Source: Herpetosiphonaceae bacterium (lineage in GTDB: Bacteria > Chloroflexota > Chloroflexia > Chloroflexales > Herpetosiphonaceae). Taken from it: a stretch of 64,000 nt of DNA. Shown one piece after another: positions 45,217 through 54,384 of this stretch. A program made the translations under genes and the position numbers. The stretch spans positions 1 to 64,000 of the forward strand of contig BPHZ01000003.1 in NCBI GenBank assembly GCA_026003835.1, given 5' to 3'. Numbering within the stretch: the first letter of the stretch is position 1; the number at the start of each line of letters is the position of its first letter. The notes under the pieces are model-generated. The model was given only the letters and a program-made list of their open reading frames with translations, was not told where the DNA came from and ran no database searches.

Positions 45217-46671
45217 GTGAGGTGGCGCATGGATGAGAGGGCTGTACAACGACCAGACCCGGTTTTACTGGCGGCCTTTGCGCTGCTGATCTCCTTTGGG
45301 CTGGTGATGGTCTACAGCGCCAGTTTTCCGGTGGCCTACACCGACTATGGCAACCAGACCTTCTATCTGATGCGCCAGCTGACCTTTGCAGTGCTTGGCG
45401 CTGTCGGCATGCGGCTGATGATCGGGTTCCCCTACAGGATGCTGCGCCACTTTTCGGTGCCGCTGATGATCGTCACGCTGGCGCTGCTGCTCCTGGTGCT
45501 GGTCCTGCCTGGAGAGATGACCGAGGCCAACGGCGCTGCCCGCTGGATCAGGCTTGGGCCGATTGGTATCCAGCCGAGCGAGATTGCCAAGCTTGCGGCG
45601 ATCATCTACTTCGCCGATTGGCTCTCGAAACGCGGCAGCAAGATTCGCAATCTGGCCTCGCTGGCGAACTTTGCTATTGCGCTTGGTCTGATCGCCGGCC
45701 TGGTCATGCTTGAGCCGGATATGGGCACGACAATCGTGATCGTGATGATCGGCGCGATGATTCTGTTTGCCTCCGGCGCAAGCCTGCTCCATCTCACGGT
45801 CGCTGCCGGTCTTGCCGTTGGTGCGGGCTGGATCTTGATCCAGAGTGCAAGCTATCGTATGGCTCGCTTGATCGCCTACAGGGATCCCTGGCAGGTGTAC
45901 GATACCGCCGGCTACCAGCCGATTCACTCGCTCTATGGCCTGGCGTCCGGAGGTGTTTTCGGCGTGGGGCTTGGCAGCGGACGTCAGAAATTTCACTGGC
46001 TGCCGTTTTCGCATACCGACGCAATTCTTAGCGTGATCGGTGAGGAATTGGGGTTGATTGGAACGCTGGCGCTGCTGCTGGCGTTTGTGCTGATCGCCTT
46101 CCGCGGCTACAGGATCGCCGCGCGACTCGAGGATCCCTTCGGCGCGCTTATCGCCGTCGGGGTGACCAGCTGGATCGTCTTTCAGGCGCTGCTCAACATC
46201 GCTGTTGTCTCGACGCTGGTGCCATTCACCGGCGTAACGCTACCGTTTATCAGCTATGGCGGCTCTTCGTTGACGATGACAATGCTTGCCGCCGGCCTGC
46301 TGTTAAATCTCTCACGCTATGCTATACCATTAGAGGCGAAGGAACGGGATCATGCAGATCGAGAGCTCTTCTTCCGTGAATGGGTCACGGGGCTCGCCTA
46401 TCTCCCTCTTGCTCTGTGGCGGTGGAACCGGGGGGCACGTGTATCCCGCCCTCGCAGTAGCCGCGGCGCTGCAGCGCGCAGGGGTAGTATACAACCCTCA
46501 GCCGGCAGCTTTGCCGTCGGCCAGCCTATCAGTGGCACATGGCGGCAACGTGTGGAAAGCTCAGCCCGTCAGCGCTCCCGTGTCCGCGCAAGCCCGCTCC
46601 GCCAGCGAGGAGTTCAGTCTGATCTACGTCGGGAGCGTTGGCGGCATGGAAGAGCGGATCGTGACTCATGA
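45217..46671 (+). CDS. ftsW: Septal peptidoglycan polymerase FtsW (SEDS), with abnormal C-terminal extension
   Basis: A SEDS glycosyltransferase that polymerises lipid II with FtsI. The core (residues 1 to about 370) has ten helices and GAARWIRLGPIGIQPSEIAK, YRMARLIAYRDPW, HTDAILSVIGEELGLIGTL and TLPFISYGGSSLTMTML, all family signatures. The open frame then runs about 110 residues further, overlapping murG by 320 bases in another frame, with an Arg/Ser-rich sequence that resembles no FtsW tail. A TAG lies at 46331-46333 in the +1 frame, so one extra base shortly before would hide the real stop. ATG 45229 (MDERAVQRPD) is an alternative start to 45217. Confidence 0.88.
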   Translation: MRWRMDERAVQRPDPVLLAAFALLISFGLVMVYSASFPVAYTDYGNQTFYLMRQLTFAVLGAVGMRLMIGFPYRMLRHFSVPLMIVTLALLLLVLVLPGEMTEANGAARWIRLGPIGIQPSEIAKLAAIIYFADWLSKRGSKIRNLASLANFAIALGLIAGLVMLEPDMGTTIVIVMIGAMILFASGASLLHLTVAAGLAVGAGWILIQSASYRMARLIAYRDPWQVYDTAGYQPIHSLYGLASGGVFGVGLGSGRQKFHWLPFSHTDAILSVIGEELGLIGTLALLLAFVLIAFRGYRIAARLEDPFGALIAVGVTSWIVFQALLNIAVVSTLVPFTGVTLPFISYGGSSLTMTMLAAGLLLNLSRYAIPLEAKERDHADRELFFREWVTGLAYLPLALWRWNRGARVSRPRSSRGAAARRGSIQPSAGSFAVGQPISGTWRQRVESSARQRSRVRASPLRQRGVQSDLRRERWRHGRADRDS

Positions 46672-47644
46672 AAGTAGCTTGCCTTTTCGCGGACTGCCCG
46701 CAGCAGCGCTGCGCGGACGCGCTCCCTGGACGGCGGCCCGTAACCTGGCGATTATGCTGCGCGGTATTGTTGCCGCGCGCAGGCTGATTGACGAGGTGCA
46801 GCCCGCGGCGATCCTCGGCACCGGGGGCTATGTCTGTGTACCCCTCTTGTTGGCAGCGCGTCAGAAACGGGTGCCGACTCTCATCTATCTGCCCGATATT
46901 GTACCGGGAATGGCGGTGAAGTTTCTGTCGCGTGTGGCGACCCGCGTTGCTTGTTCCTTTGAGGCGTCTCGACGCTATTTCCAGGCCGATAAGGTGGTGA
47001 TCACGGGCTACCCGGTACGCCCGGAGCTGTTTGCCCTGGATCAGCAAGCCTGCCGGGCCGAGTTCTCGCTCAACAGCGATCTGCCGGTGCTGCTGGTCTA
47101 CGGCGGCAGTAGAGGAGCACGCAGCATCAATCGGGCTGTCTGCGCGCTGCTGCCAGATCTGCTCCAGATCGCGCAGATCCTGCATGTCTGTGGGCGCGAG
47201 GGCGACGAGGTCTGGCTGCGTGAGGCTGCGGAGCGGCTGCCTGAGGAGCTCCAGGCGCGCTACCGGCTCTACCCGTATTTGCACGGCACGATGGCGCAGG
47301 CGTTTGGAGCCGCCGATCTCGCCCTCTGCCGTTCCGGCGCCTCGACCCTGGGTGAGCTTCCTGCTGTCGGGCTGGGCGCGGTTTTGGTTCCTTACCCCTA
47401 TGTGCATCAGGATGAGAACGCCGACTTTCTGGTGCATCATGGTGCGGCGGTGAAGATCGACGACGAGGAGATGTTGGGCAAAGGGCAGCCCAGCGAAGGC
47501 CCGCTGTTCCAGGAGCTCCGCCGTCTCCTCACCGATCACGATGCCCGGCAGGCGCTCGCCGCACGCAGCCGGGCCCTTGCACGGCCTGAGGCCGCTGAGC
47601 AGCTTGCGGCGGAGCTGCTGGAGCTTGGAGGGTACGATCCATGA
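46352..47644 (+). CDS. murG: Lipid II synthase MurG
   Basis: 430 residues, longer than the usual 360. Adds GlcNAc to lipid I at the inner membrane face (GT28). The acceptor domain begins LLLCGGGTGGHVYPALAVAA. A stretch of about 40 Pro/Ala/Ser-rich residues (GVVYNPQPAALPSASL and on) is inserted before the next strand FSLIYVGSVGGMEERIV. The donor domain has YGGSRGARSINRAV, CRSGASTLGELPAVGLG and LVPYPYVHQDENADFLV. ATG 46352 follows GCGAAGGAACGGG. It is overlapped by the ftsW frame at its 5' end and by the CvpA-like gene at its 3' end (ATGA). Confidence 0.9.
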   Translation: MQIESSSSVNGSRGSPISLLLCGGGTGGHVYPALAVAAALQRAGVVYNPQPAALPSASLSVAHGGNVWKAQPVSAPVSAQARSASEEFSLIYVGSVGGMEERIVTHESSLPFRGLPAAALRGRAPWTAARNLAIMLRGIVAARRLIDEVQPAAILGTGGYVCVPLLLAARQKRVPTLIYLPDIVPGMAVKFLSRVATRVACSFEASRRYFQADKVVITGYPVRPELFALDQQACRAEFSLNSDLPVLLVYGGSRGARSINRAVCALLPDLLQIAQILHVCGREGDEVWLREAAERLPEELQARYRLYPYLHGTMAQAFGAADLALCRSGASTLGELPAVGLGAVLVPYPYVHQDENADFLVHHGAAVKIDDEEMLGKGQPSEGPLFQELRRLLTDHDARQALAARSRALARPEAAEQLAAELLELGGYDP

Positions 47645-48270
47645 CGTTGCAACCAGTGCTGCTGGAGATCCAGCTCAGCTACCTCCAACTCATTATGATC
47701 CCGGCTTTTACTATCGCCGCCCTGGCGGGATATCGTCGAGGCTGGAAGGAAGAGGCGGTTACAGCCGTTAGCCTGCTGTTCAGCCTGCTGTTCTTCGCCA
47801 ACGAGGGTGGGGCAGAGTTGGTGGCGACGCTGATCAACCGTATCGCTGCCGCCTTCAGAGTGTTTATCGACGCCCTCTTCGGCGCGCAGGTCGAGTCGCC
47901 GGCACGACCGACGATCACAGCGGATAACTTTCGTTCGTTTCAGCTGATTAGCTTTGTTATCGCCGTTGTTGTCTCGTACATCATCGGCAGTGCGCTTGGC
48001 AGGCGCAGTGAAGTAACCCGTATCGGCAAGTTGCTCGGAGGGCTGGTCGGCGTGATTAACACCTATATCGTGCTGTCGAAGCTCTACGATTTCTGGCTCC
48101 TACGCGATCGAGAGGGGTTGGATATCCCGCTCGATGAGCCGGCACAGATCGTCATTACGCCGCCGCCGCAGACGAATGAGCTGAAAGGCAACCTGCCGAC
48201 TATTTTTGCGATCCTGTTTCTCCTTGTTCTAGTGATCACGTTTCTGCGCCTGCCCAAAATGCGCCAGTAA
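47641..48270 (+). CDS. CvpA-like small membrane protein
   Basis: 209 residues with four to five hydrophobic segments. The opening IMIPAFTIAALAGYRRGWKE and EEAVTAVSLLFSLLFFANE resembles the CvpA family pattern of a glycine/arginine turn then a long helix, and LGKLLGGLVGVINTY-like residues (IGKLLGGLVGVINTYIV) follow. CvpA proteins are linked to envelope homeostasis and colicin V export, with no firm mechanism. It lies between murG (ATGA overlap) and murC (11-base gap), so it is co-expressed with the cell-wall enzymes. The family call is by pattern only. Confidence 0.55.
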   Translation: MTLQPVLLEIQLSYLQLIMIPAFTIAALAGYRRGWKEEAVTAVSLLFSLLFFANEGGAELVATLINRIAAAFRVFIDALFGAQVESPARPTITADNFRSFQLISFVIAVVVSYIIGSALGRRSEVTRIGKLLGGLVGVINTYIVLSKLYDFWLLRDREGLDIPLDEPAQIVITPPPQTNELKGNLPTIFAILFLLVLVITFLRLPKMRQ

Positions 48271-48281
48271 GCTGTGCTGCT

Positions 48282-49658
48282 ATGCGACATCATTCGATTC
48301 GGCATATTCATATTCTCGGTGTTGGCGGCTCGGGCCTGAGCGCCATCGCTCATCTGCTGCTTGATCAGGGTATCACCGTCAGTGGCTGTGATCGCTCGTT
48401 GAATGCTGCCACCACAACACTCCAGCAGCGCGGCGCCACGATCGTCGCCGGACACGCTGAAGCACACCTGGCGCAGGCCGACGCGCTGCTCGTGACCTCG
48501 GCGGCGCCTGTCGATCACCCGGAGGTGCGCGCTGCTCGCGAGCGCGGCATACCCGTCCTGACGCGCCACGATCTGTGGAGCGCCTGGTCACGAGAGCGTC
48601 CAGTCGCCGCTGTGGCCGGCACCCACGGCAAGACGACGACAACCGGTATGCTGGCGCATCTGCTTGTCGGCAGTGGCGTGGCCTGCGGCTACCTTATCGG
48701 CGCTCCTGTTGCCGGCCTGGGCAGCGCACGCTGGGGTACGGGGCCGCTGGTGATCGAAGCTGATGAGTATGCTCGCACCTTCCTGGCGCTGGCGCCGCGT
48801 GTGGCGCTGATGACGAATATCGACTGGGATCACATCGATATCTTCCCGACTCAGGCCTCCTACGATCAAGCCTTTCGCCAGTTTGCCGAGGTGACAGTGG
48901 CTGGATCAGGGGAGGTTGTTGCTTGCGGCGACGACGCCGGTGTACGACGCGTGCTCGCCGGCCTGAGCTGGACAAGCTATGGGCTGGGGCCGGAGAATAG
49001 CTGGCGGGCTACCGGGCTGCGCCAGGAGCAGGCTGTCCAGCGCTTCACCGTGGAGCGCGATGGGCAGCCTGTAGCAGAGGTGGTGCTGCAAGTGCCCGGC
49101 GAGCATAACGTGCGCAACGCGCTGGGAGCGCTGGCGGCTGGAGCGCTCCTCGGCGTTGCCCCCGCAGTCGCCGCCCGGTCCATGACTGGTTTCCGCGGCG
49201 CCGCCCGGCGCTTTGAGCCAAAGGGCGAGGCGCGCGGCGTTTTGGTTTTCGACGACTATGCCCACCATCCGGAGGAGATTCGCGCGACGATCCGCGCTGC
49301 ACGCACGCGCTTCCCGGAGCAGCGGCTTGTCGTCTACTTTCAGCCGCATACCTTCAGCCGGATCCAGGCTTTCCTTGCTGACTTTGCGCTTGCCCTGGCG
49401 GAGGCTGATACGGTGCGGGTTGGCGCGATCTACGCCGCCCGCGAGTCTCATCCTTCCATCAGTGCAGAACAGCTCGTCGCTCTGATGGATCACCCCGACG
49501 CCCGCTATGTGGGCGATCTTGAGAGCGCAGCCGCCGATCTCGTCACCACCGTCTGTCCCGGCGATATCCTGCTGACACTTGGCGCCGGCGATGGCTACCT
49601 GGTTGGCGAACATGTGCTGGCAGCTCTCAAGGGCGCGCAAGAGGAGGCAATGCGATGA
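48282..49658 (+). CDS. murC: UDP-MurNAc--L-alanine ligase MurC
   Basis: 458 residues. Adds the first amino acid of the stem peptide in an ATP-dependent step. IHILGVGGSGLSAIAHLLLD is the UDP-sugar-binding opening, AVAGTHGKTTTTGMLAHLL the P-loop, and EADEYARTFLALAP and MTNIDWDHIDIFPT the central domain. FDDYAHHPEEIRATIRAAR and VVYFQPHTFSRIQAF are the MurC hallmarks of the C-terminal domain. It overlaps the TPR gene by four bases. Confidence 0.94.
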   Translation: MRHHSIRHIHILGVGGSGLSAIAHLLLDQGITVSGCDRSLNAATTTLQQRGATIVAGHAEAHLAQADALLVTSAAPVDHPEVRAARERGIPVLTRHDLWSAWSRERPVAAVAGTHGKTTTTGMLAHLLVGSGVACGYLIGAPVAGLGSARWGTGPLVIEADEYARTFLALAPRVALMTNIDWDHIDIFPTQASYDQAFRQFAEVTVAGSGEVVACGDDAGVRRVLAGLSWTSYGLGPENSWRATGLRQEQAVQRFTVERDGQPVAEVVLQVPGEHNVRNALGALAAGALLGVAPAVAARSMTGFRGAARRFEPKGEARGVLVFDDYAHHPEEIRATIRAARTRFPEQRLVVYFQPHTFSRIQAFLADFALALAEADTVRVGAIYAARESHPSISAEQLVALMDHPDARYVGDLESAAADLVTTVCPGDILLTLGAGDGYLVGEHVLAALKGAQEEAMR

Positions 49659-50941
49659 TTCGGTTACCGACTGATTTACCGGAACTGCACGCGATGATCG
49701 CCGTAGAGCTGGAGCGGCGTTATCGTGAGGTGTCGGCGCCTGAGGGATTGAGCGGCGTGCTGGCCTGGCATTGGGAGCAGGCCGGCAACTGGCGGCAGGC
49801 GACAGAGGCATCCCTCATGTGCGCTGAGGAGCTGATTCAGCGCCGCGATGGAACACGAGCGCAGCGCTGGTGCGAGCGAGCACTGGAATATCAGGAACGG
49901 CTGCCCCGCGAGGAGCGCGGCGATCTGGAGCTGCGAGCGCTGCTGCTGGCCTGGACTGTCCTCGATTTTGGCGGTCAACACCGCGAGGCCCTGGAATATG
50001 CGCGCCGCCTCTATAAGCTGGCGGAGGCGCAAGATGCCCCGGAGATGCGTATCACGGCGCTGCTGGCGCTTGGCCGTACACATCGCGCTCTTGGCAGTAT
50101 GCAGGCTGCAGAGACCGAACTGCTGCGCGCGATCGATCTGGCCCGGCTGCATAATCTCCCATCACTTGAGGCCGATGCGCTCTTTCACCTCGGTAAACTG
50201 CGCCAGCTGCAGGGGAAGCACTTCGAGGCGATCCAGCATTTCACCTATGCGCAAGCCCAGGATGCCGCCCTTGAAGATCAGGCCCGGATGGCGCAGGTGT
50301 TTACCGGGCTGGGTGATGTCTACCGCGCGCTCGGCGCCCCGCGCGAGGCGCTTAACTACTACACCCGTGCGCTCCAGCTTGAGCATAGCCTGCCCGGAGT
50401 GCTTGGCGCTGCTATTCTCCAGGAAAAGCTGGCGCTGTGCTACATTGATCTGGCCCGGCCCCAGGAGGCGCTTGATGCCGAGCAAGAGAGCTTGCGTCTG
50501 CGCCAATCGATCAACGATCGTGTCGGTATTGGGCGGGCTCATTCGGTGCTGGGATCGATCCTCGCCCGTACCGGCGACCATGAGCATGCGCTGGAGCACT
50601 ACAATCAGGCGCTGGAGGTTGAGCAGACGTTGCAAGGCGTGCGCGGATTGGGCATGATCTACAGCCATATCGGCGACTCCTATCGGGCGCTGGGTGACTA
50701 CGCCCGCGCTAGCAATGCCTACCAGCAGAGCCTGTCTATCGCTCAGCAGCAGGACGATAAAATTGGTCTGGCGCTGGGACACGAGCGATTGGGCAACCTG
50801 GCGCGGGAGTGGAACGACCGGGCGACGGCGGGCTATCACTACCAGGAGGCGTTGCATATCCGCCAGCAGCTTGGACATTCCGATGAAGTACATCGGCTCC
50901 AGCGGCAGATCGATAAACTGCTGGAGGATCAGATGATGTAG
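49655..50941 (+). CDS. TPR-repeat protein in the dcw cluster
   Basis: 428 residues, soluble, no signal peptide. About eight to nine tetratricopeptide repeats of the longer (40-residue) type, for example RMAQVFTGLGDVYRALGAPR, RAHSVLGSILARTGDHEHAL and LGMIYSHIGDSYRALGDYAR. The N-terminus (LHAMIAVELERRYREVSAPE, LAWHWEQAGNWRQATE) resembles the linker that follows AAA/NB-ARC-type ATPase domains in large TPR regulators, so it may be a detached sensor half. No enzymatic motif. Overlap with murC (ATGA) ties it to peptidoglycan synthesis. A scaffold role is a guess. Confidence 0.7.
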   Translation: MIRLPTDLPELHAMIAVELERRYREVSAPEGLSGVLAWHWEQAGNWRQATEASLMCAEELIQRRDGTRAQRWCERALEYQERLPREERGDLELRALLLAWTVLDFGGQHREALEYARRLYKLAEAQDAPEMRITALLALGRTHRALGSMQAAETELLRAIDLARLHNLPSLEADALFHLGKLRQLQGKHFEAIQHFTYAQAQDAALEDQARMAQVFTGLGDVYRALGAPREALNYYTRALQLEHSLPGVLGAAILQEKLALCYIDLARPQEALDAEQESLRLRQSINDRVGIGRAHSVLGSILARTGDHEHALEHYNQALEVEQTLQGVRGLGMIYSHIGDSYRALGDYARASNAYQQSLSIAQQQDDKIGLALGHERLGNLAREWNDRATAGYHYQEALHIRQQLGHSDEVHRLQRQIDKLLEDQMM

Positions 50942-50981
50942 CTCTTCGTTGCATAACGTGGAGGCGCAGAGCTGAGAATTT

Positions 50982-51004
50982 GGTACTTTTGTACCATTTC
51001 TTTT
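50982..51004 (+). terminator. Weak hairpin with T-rich tail before murB
   Basis: GGTAC-TTTT-GTACC (50982-50995) followed by ATTTCTTTT, in the 80-base gap between the TPR gene and murB. It may be a partial terminator or pause. AGCTCT and AGAGCT form a second pair just upstream. Confidence 0.4.
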
Positions 51005-51021
51005 CCTGACATAGGGTGTTA

Positions 51022-51987
51022 ATGGATAGGAGTAGAGACATAGCAGATGCAAGGCTACCCCAGCTGCGCGAGCAGGAGCCGCTGGCCCGCTACACCGGCT
51101 GGCGTATTGGCGGCCCGGCGCGCTACATGGCAATAGCTGCTTCTGAGGGAGAGCTGGTTGCAGCTCTGCGCTGGGCGATAGAGCGAGAGCTGCCGGTATT
51201 GATGCTCGGTGGCGGCACGAATATGCTGATCTCCGATCAGGGTTTTCCCGGCCTGGTGGTGCGCTACCGGGCGCAGATGCAGCAGCTTGAAGATCTGGAC
51301 GGTGAGGCTCGCCTCTATGTTGCTGCGGGCGCGCCAATGGCTGGGACGGCGCGGCGCATGAGCAGCCAGGGCTACCGGGGGCTGCAGTGGGCTGAGGGAC
51401 TGCCGGGAACGATTGGTGGGGCGGTCTACGGCAATGCCGGCTGCTACGGCGGCGATGTTGCCTCACAATTGACTCGCGCCTGGATGCTGCAGCCTGATGG
51501 CTCCATAGAGGTATGGGACGTGGAGCGGCTTGGCTATGGCTACCGTACCAGCGTACTCAAAGCTCAGGCGGCGGAGGCGAGCGGGCCTCCCGGCCCAGTG
51601 GTGCTGGCAGCGGAGTTTCGCCTCGTCCCCGATAATCCGCAGGTGCTGCGCGCCGAGATGGAAGCGATAGCCTTGGCGCGGCGCTCCAAGACGCCAGGCG
51701 GATCGTCGTGCGGATCGGTTTTTAAAAACCCACCGGGCGATGCCGCAGGCCGGCTGATTGAGGCCGCCGGGCTCAAGGGCCTCAGAGTCGGTGGAGCGAT
51801 CATCTCGGAGAAGCATGGCAATTATATCATCAACCAGGGCGGAGCCAGCGCTAAGGATGTGCTGGCGCTGATCGACCTGGCTCGTGAGGAAGTGCTGCGT
51901 CAGTTTGGCGTCGCCCTCGATCTGGAAGTTCAGCTGGTCGGGTTTGGAGGAGCGGAGGGTTCGCTATGGCCGAGAAGCTGCGCGTAG
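51022..51987 (+). CDS. murB: UDP-N-acetylenolpyruvylglucosamine reductase MurB
   Basis: About 321 residues. NADPH- and FAD-dependent reduction giving UDP-MurNAc. The FAD domain shows [36 protein letters not shown] and [20 protein letters not shown]. The catalytic serine lies in [20 protein letters not shown] (type I/II pattern), followed by [21 protein letters not shown] 51022 is chosen; GTG 51016 is six bases upstream and GGGTG is the only weak ribosome site. It overlaps ddl by 22 bases. Confidence 0.92.
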   Translation: MDRSRDIADARLPQLREQEPLARYTGWRIGGPARYMAIAASEGELVAALRWAIERELPVLMLGGGTNMLISDQGFPGLVVRYRAQMQQLEDLDGEARLYVAAGAPMAGTARRMSSQGYRGLQWAEGLPGTIGGAVYGNAGCYGGDVASQLTRAWMLQPDGSIEVWDVERLGYGYRTSVLKAQAAEASGPPGPVVLAAEFRLVPDNPQVLRAEMEAIALARRSKTPGGSSCGSVFKNPPGDAAGRLIEAAGLKGLRVGGAIISEKHGNYIINQGGASAKDVLALIDLAREEVLRQFGVALDLEVQLVGFGGAEGSLWPRSCA

Positions 51988-53081
51988 GCGTGATCTTTGG
52001 TGGGCGCAATACTGAACATGAAGTTTCGCTGAAATCGGCGCGCTTCGTCATGACCGTGCTCGACCAGCAGCGCTATGAGGTTATCCCGATAGGTATCGAT
52101 AAGCAGGGCCGCTGGCTGTGGGACGGCGATCCGCTCTACGTGCTGGAGCAGCAGGCGGACCGCGGGCTGCTGGGCCGCGAGCCGCAGCCTGGGGTTGTGC
52201 GCGGCTCCGGCGAGACCCAGGTAAGCCGCCGTCGGCTGCCGCCTCCTGACTCGCCGCTCTTTGAGATCGATGTCGCCGCGCCCATCCTTCACGGTCTCCT
52301 TGGCGAGGATGGTACGATCCAGGGGCTGCTTGAGATGGCGGGTATCCCATACATCGGCTGCGGCGTGCTGGCCTCCGCCGTAGGAATGGATAAGGTGCTG
52401 ATGAAGGCCGCGTTTGCCGCCGCCGGTCTGCCGCTGCTGCCATGGGTGTTCCTGCGCCGTGTCGAATGGGAGCGTGACCGTGAGGACTGCCTGCGGCGCA
52501 TCGAGTCGCAGCTCAGATACCCGATCTTCACCAAGCCGGCCAATGCAGGCTCCAGTGTCGGCGTCACCAGGTGTTCGAACCGCGCCGAACTGGCTGCCGG
52601 TCTTGCTGAGGCGGCGCGCCACGATCGCCGCATCATCGCCGAGCAGGGTATCAGCGCCCGTGAGATCGAGGTCAGCGTTCTGGGCAACGATGAAGTTTCC
52701 GCCTCTATTCCTGGCGAGATCGTGCCTGGGCGGGAATGGTACGATTACGCTGACAAGTACCTTGAGGATAAGACTCAGTTTTATCTTCCCGCCCGGCTGG
52801 ACGAAGCGACAACAGAACGGGTGCGGGAGCTGGCTATCGCAGCCTTTAAAGCTATCGATGGCGCTGGTCTGTCGCGAGTCGATTTTCTGCTGGATCGTGA
52901 AAACGGCGAGATCTATATCAACGAAATCAATACATTGCCCGGTTTCACGGCGATCAGCATGTACCCGAAGCTTTGGGAGGCGACAGGGCTGGCGCCTACA
53001 TCGCTGATGGATCGGCTGGTTGAGCTGGCGTTGGAGCGCAGCCGCGACCGCCGCGTTCGTGCTGCCGAGGTGGGTCAGTGA
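51966..53081 (+). CDS. ddl: D-alanine--D-alanine ligase
   Basis: 371 residues. ATP-grasp ligase making D-Ala-D-Ala for Mur[21 protein letters not shown] is the opening, with [20 protein letters not shown] and [19 protein letters not shown] next. The ATP-grasp lysines lie in [15 protein letters not shown], the omega loop has [14 protein letters not shown] with the tyrosine typical of D-Ala (not D-lactate) ligases, and metal ligands in [20 protein letters not shown]. Intrinsic vancomycin resistance is therefore not suggested. It overlaps murB upstream and ftsQ downstream (GTGA). Confidence 0.94.
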   Translation: MAEKLRVGVIFGGRNTEHEVSLKSARFVMTVLDQQRYEVIPIGIDKQGRWLWDGDPLYVLEQQADRGLLGREPQPGVVRGSGETQVSRRRLPPPDSPLFEIDVAAPILHGLLGEDGTIQGLLEMAGIPYIGCGVLASAVGMDKVLMKAAFAAAGLPLLPWVFLRRVEWERDREDCLRRIESQLRYPIFTKPANAGSSVGVTRCSNRAELAAGLAEAARHDRRIIAEQGISAREIEVSVLGNDEVSASIPGEIVPGREWYDYADKYLEDKTQFYLPARLDEATTERVRELAIAAFKAIDGAGLSRVDFLLDRENGEIYINEINTLPGFTAISMYPKLWEATGLAPTSLMDRLVELALERSRDRRVRAAEVGQ

Positions 53082-53872
53082 GCGGATTGCAGCTTAAAGG
53101 TGCGCGGCGCAACGGCCGCCGCCGGCCTGGCAGGGGATCGCGGGTTGTCCCCGGCCCACGCCGCATGGTCAGCGAGGGTCTGCGTAACGGTAAGCTTGGC
53201 GCGGCTCTGCTGTTGGCCTTTGGCCTCTGGGGAATATTTTATATCCTGACTTCGCCTGGCTTTGTTGTTCAATCGGTAACCGTGATAAACTCACAGCTGC
53301 AGCTGCCTGAGCAGGTCGTTCAGCTTGCAGAGGTGCGGGGCAGGCCGATCTGGCTGATTGATCCAGAGGAGGTAGTGACGAATCTGCGCCGCAGCAGCTA
53401 TATCGAATCTGCAACCGTCACCCTGGCCTTGCCCAACCATGTGACGATTATCGTTGGCGAGCGCCAACCCGCGATTCGCTGGTCAGCTGGTGGGACACCG
53501 TTCCTGGTCGATAAGAGCGGGCTGGTGCTCGGCCCTGCAGAACCATCCGGGGAGGATGCGCTTGTGGTGATCGATACGAGTCACGCGGTGCTGCAGCAGG
53601 GCGACCAGCTGGACCCGGACGCGCTTGAGCTTGCACGTGTGTTGTGGATCAGGCTGCCGCAGGAGCTAAACCTGAAGCCGAAGCGCATCGAGTGGGACAT
53701 TGGCTACGGTATTTCTGTCATTACCGAAAGCGATCAGCAGATCGCCTTTGGCCGCAAAGATGACAAGAAAGTCCCGCTCGATGTTAAAATAGCAACGTTG
53801 CAACAATTAATCGCCGATGGAACACCATTTCAGTTCCTTGATTTACGGCCGGCGCTGCCATATTATCGATAA
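53078..53872 (+). CDS. ftsQ: Cell division protein FtsQ/DivIB
   Basis: 264 residues. A basic cytoplasmic tail rich in Arg/Gly, one membrane helix ([18 protein letters not shown]), then the POTRA domain ([60 protein letters not shown]) and the beta domain ending [14 protein letters not shown]. It links FtsL-type partners to the FtsW-FtsI synthase. The GTG start overlaps the ddl stop. The sequence is poorly conserved as a rule; the domain order and position are decisive. Confidence 0.87.
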   Translation: MSGLQLKGARRNGRRRPGRGSRVVPGPRRMVSEGLRNGKLGAALLLAFGLWGIFYILTSPGFVVQSVTVINSQLQLPEQVVQLAEVRGRPIWLIDPEEVVTNLRRSSYIESATVTLALPNHVTIIVGERQPAIRWSAGGTPFLVDKSGLVLGPAEPSGEDALVVIDTSHAVLQQGDQLDPDALELARVLWIRLPQELNLKPKRIEWDIGYGISVITESDQQIAFGRKDDKKVPLDVKIATLQQLIADGTPFQFLDLRPALPYYR

Positions 53873-53908
53873 GCTCTTTGTTGTTCGTTAAAGGCTGGAG
53901 TTCGTTCT

Positions 53909-54232
53909 ATGTGGCTACCACTCGTTGGCCTTTTACTTGGCATTATTCTGGGATTGAGCCTGACTATAACGATTCCGCTCGAATATGCCCGCTATACAGC
54001 TGTTGCTGTGCTTGCATCTCTGGATTCGTTGGTAGGCGCCGCAAGAGCGACTCTGGATGGCACCTATCGGAATAGGATTTTCCTTTCCGGTTTGTTATCA
54101 AACTCGCTTTTGGCGTTTATCATAACCTTTCTTGGAGATCGCATGGGGAGCGATTTGTATCTGGCGGCTGTTGTGGCATTTGGGGTGCGCCTGTTTCAGA
54201 ATTTATCGCTGATCAGGCAAAAATTGTTATAA
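53909..54232 (+). CDS. sbp: Small basic family protein Sbp (DUF1290)
   Basis: 107 residues, three membrane helices. MWLPLVGLLLGIILGLSLT and the following segment YARYTAVAVLASLDSLVGAA, then YRNRIFLSGLLSNSLLAFII and LYLAAVVAFGVRLFQNLSLI, are the standard Sbp pattern found before ftsA/ftsZ in Firmicutes, Actinobacteria and Chloroflexota. Its function is not established; the position points to division. It lies 36 bases after ftsQ and ahead of the ftsA promoter. Confidence 0.9.
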   Translation: MWLPLVGLLLGIILGLSLTITIPLEYARYTAVAVLASLDSLVGAARATLDGTYRNRIFLSGLLSNSLLAFIITFLGDRMGSDLYLAAVVAFGVRLFQNLSLIRQKLL

Positions 54233-54250
54233 CCTTGTAACCGCTGTTTC

Positions 54251-54279
54251 TTGCAGGGCGATCTGAAATAGCGTATAAT
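54251..54279 (+). promoter_or_regulatory. Promoter of ftsA-ftsZ
   Basis: TTGCAG (54251-54256), exactly 17 bp, a perfect TATAAT (54274-54279), 105 bases ahead of ftsA. It would allow FtsA/FtsZ levels above the rest of the cluster. Confidence 0.75.
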
Positions 54280-54384
54280 CCTCGCAAGTCCAGCTGTAAC
54301 GTATCTACAAGCGCCATGGCGGCTCTGGAATAGTAGAGGTACATAGTTCTTCGTGGGCTTGCACGACCGGCAAAGAGGTAGGCC

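Noticed and set aside
51966..53081. D-Ala-D-Lac ligase (vancomycin-resistance type)
   Set aside because: The omega loop has the YDYADKY tyrosine typical of D-Ala-D-Ala ligases, and no vanH/vanX genes are near.
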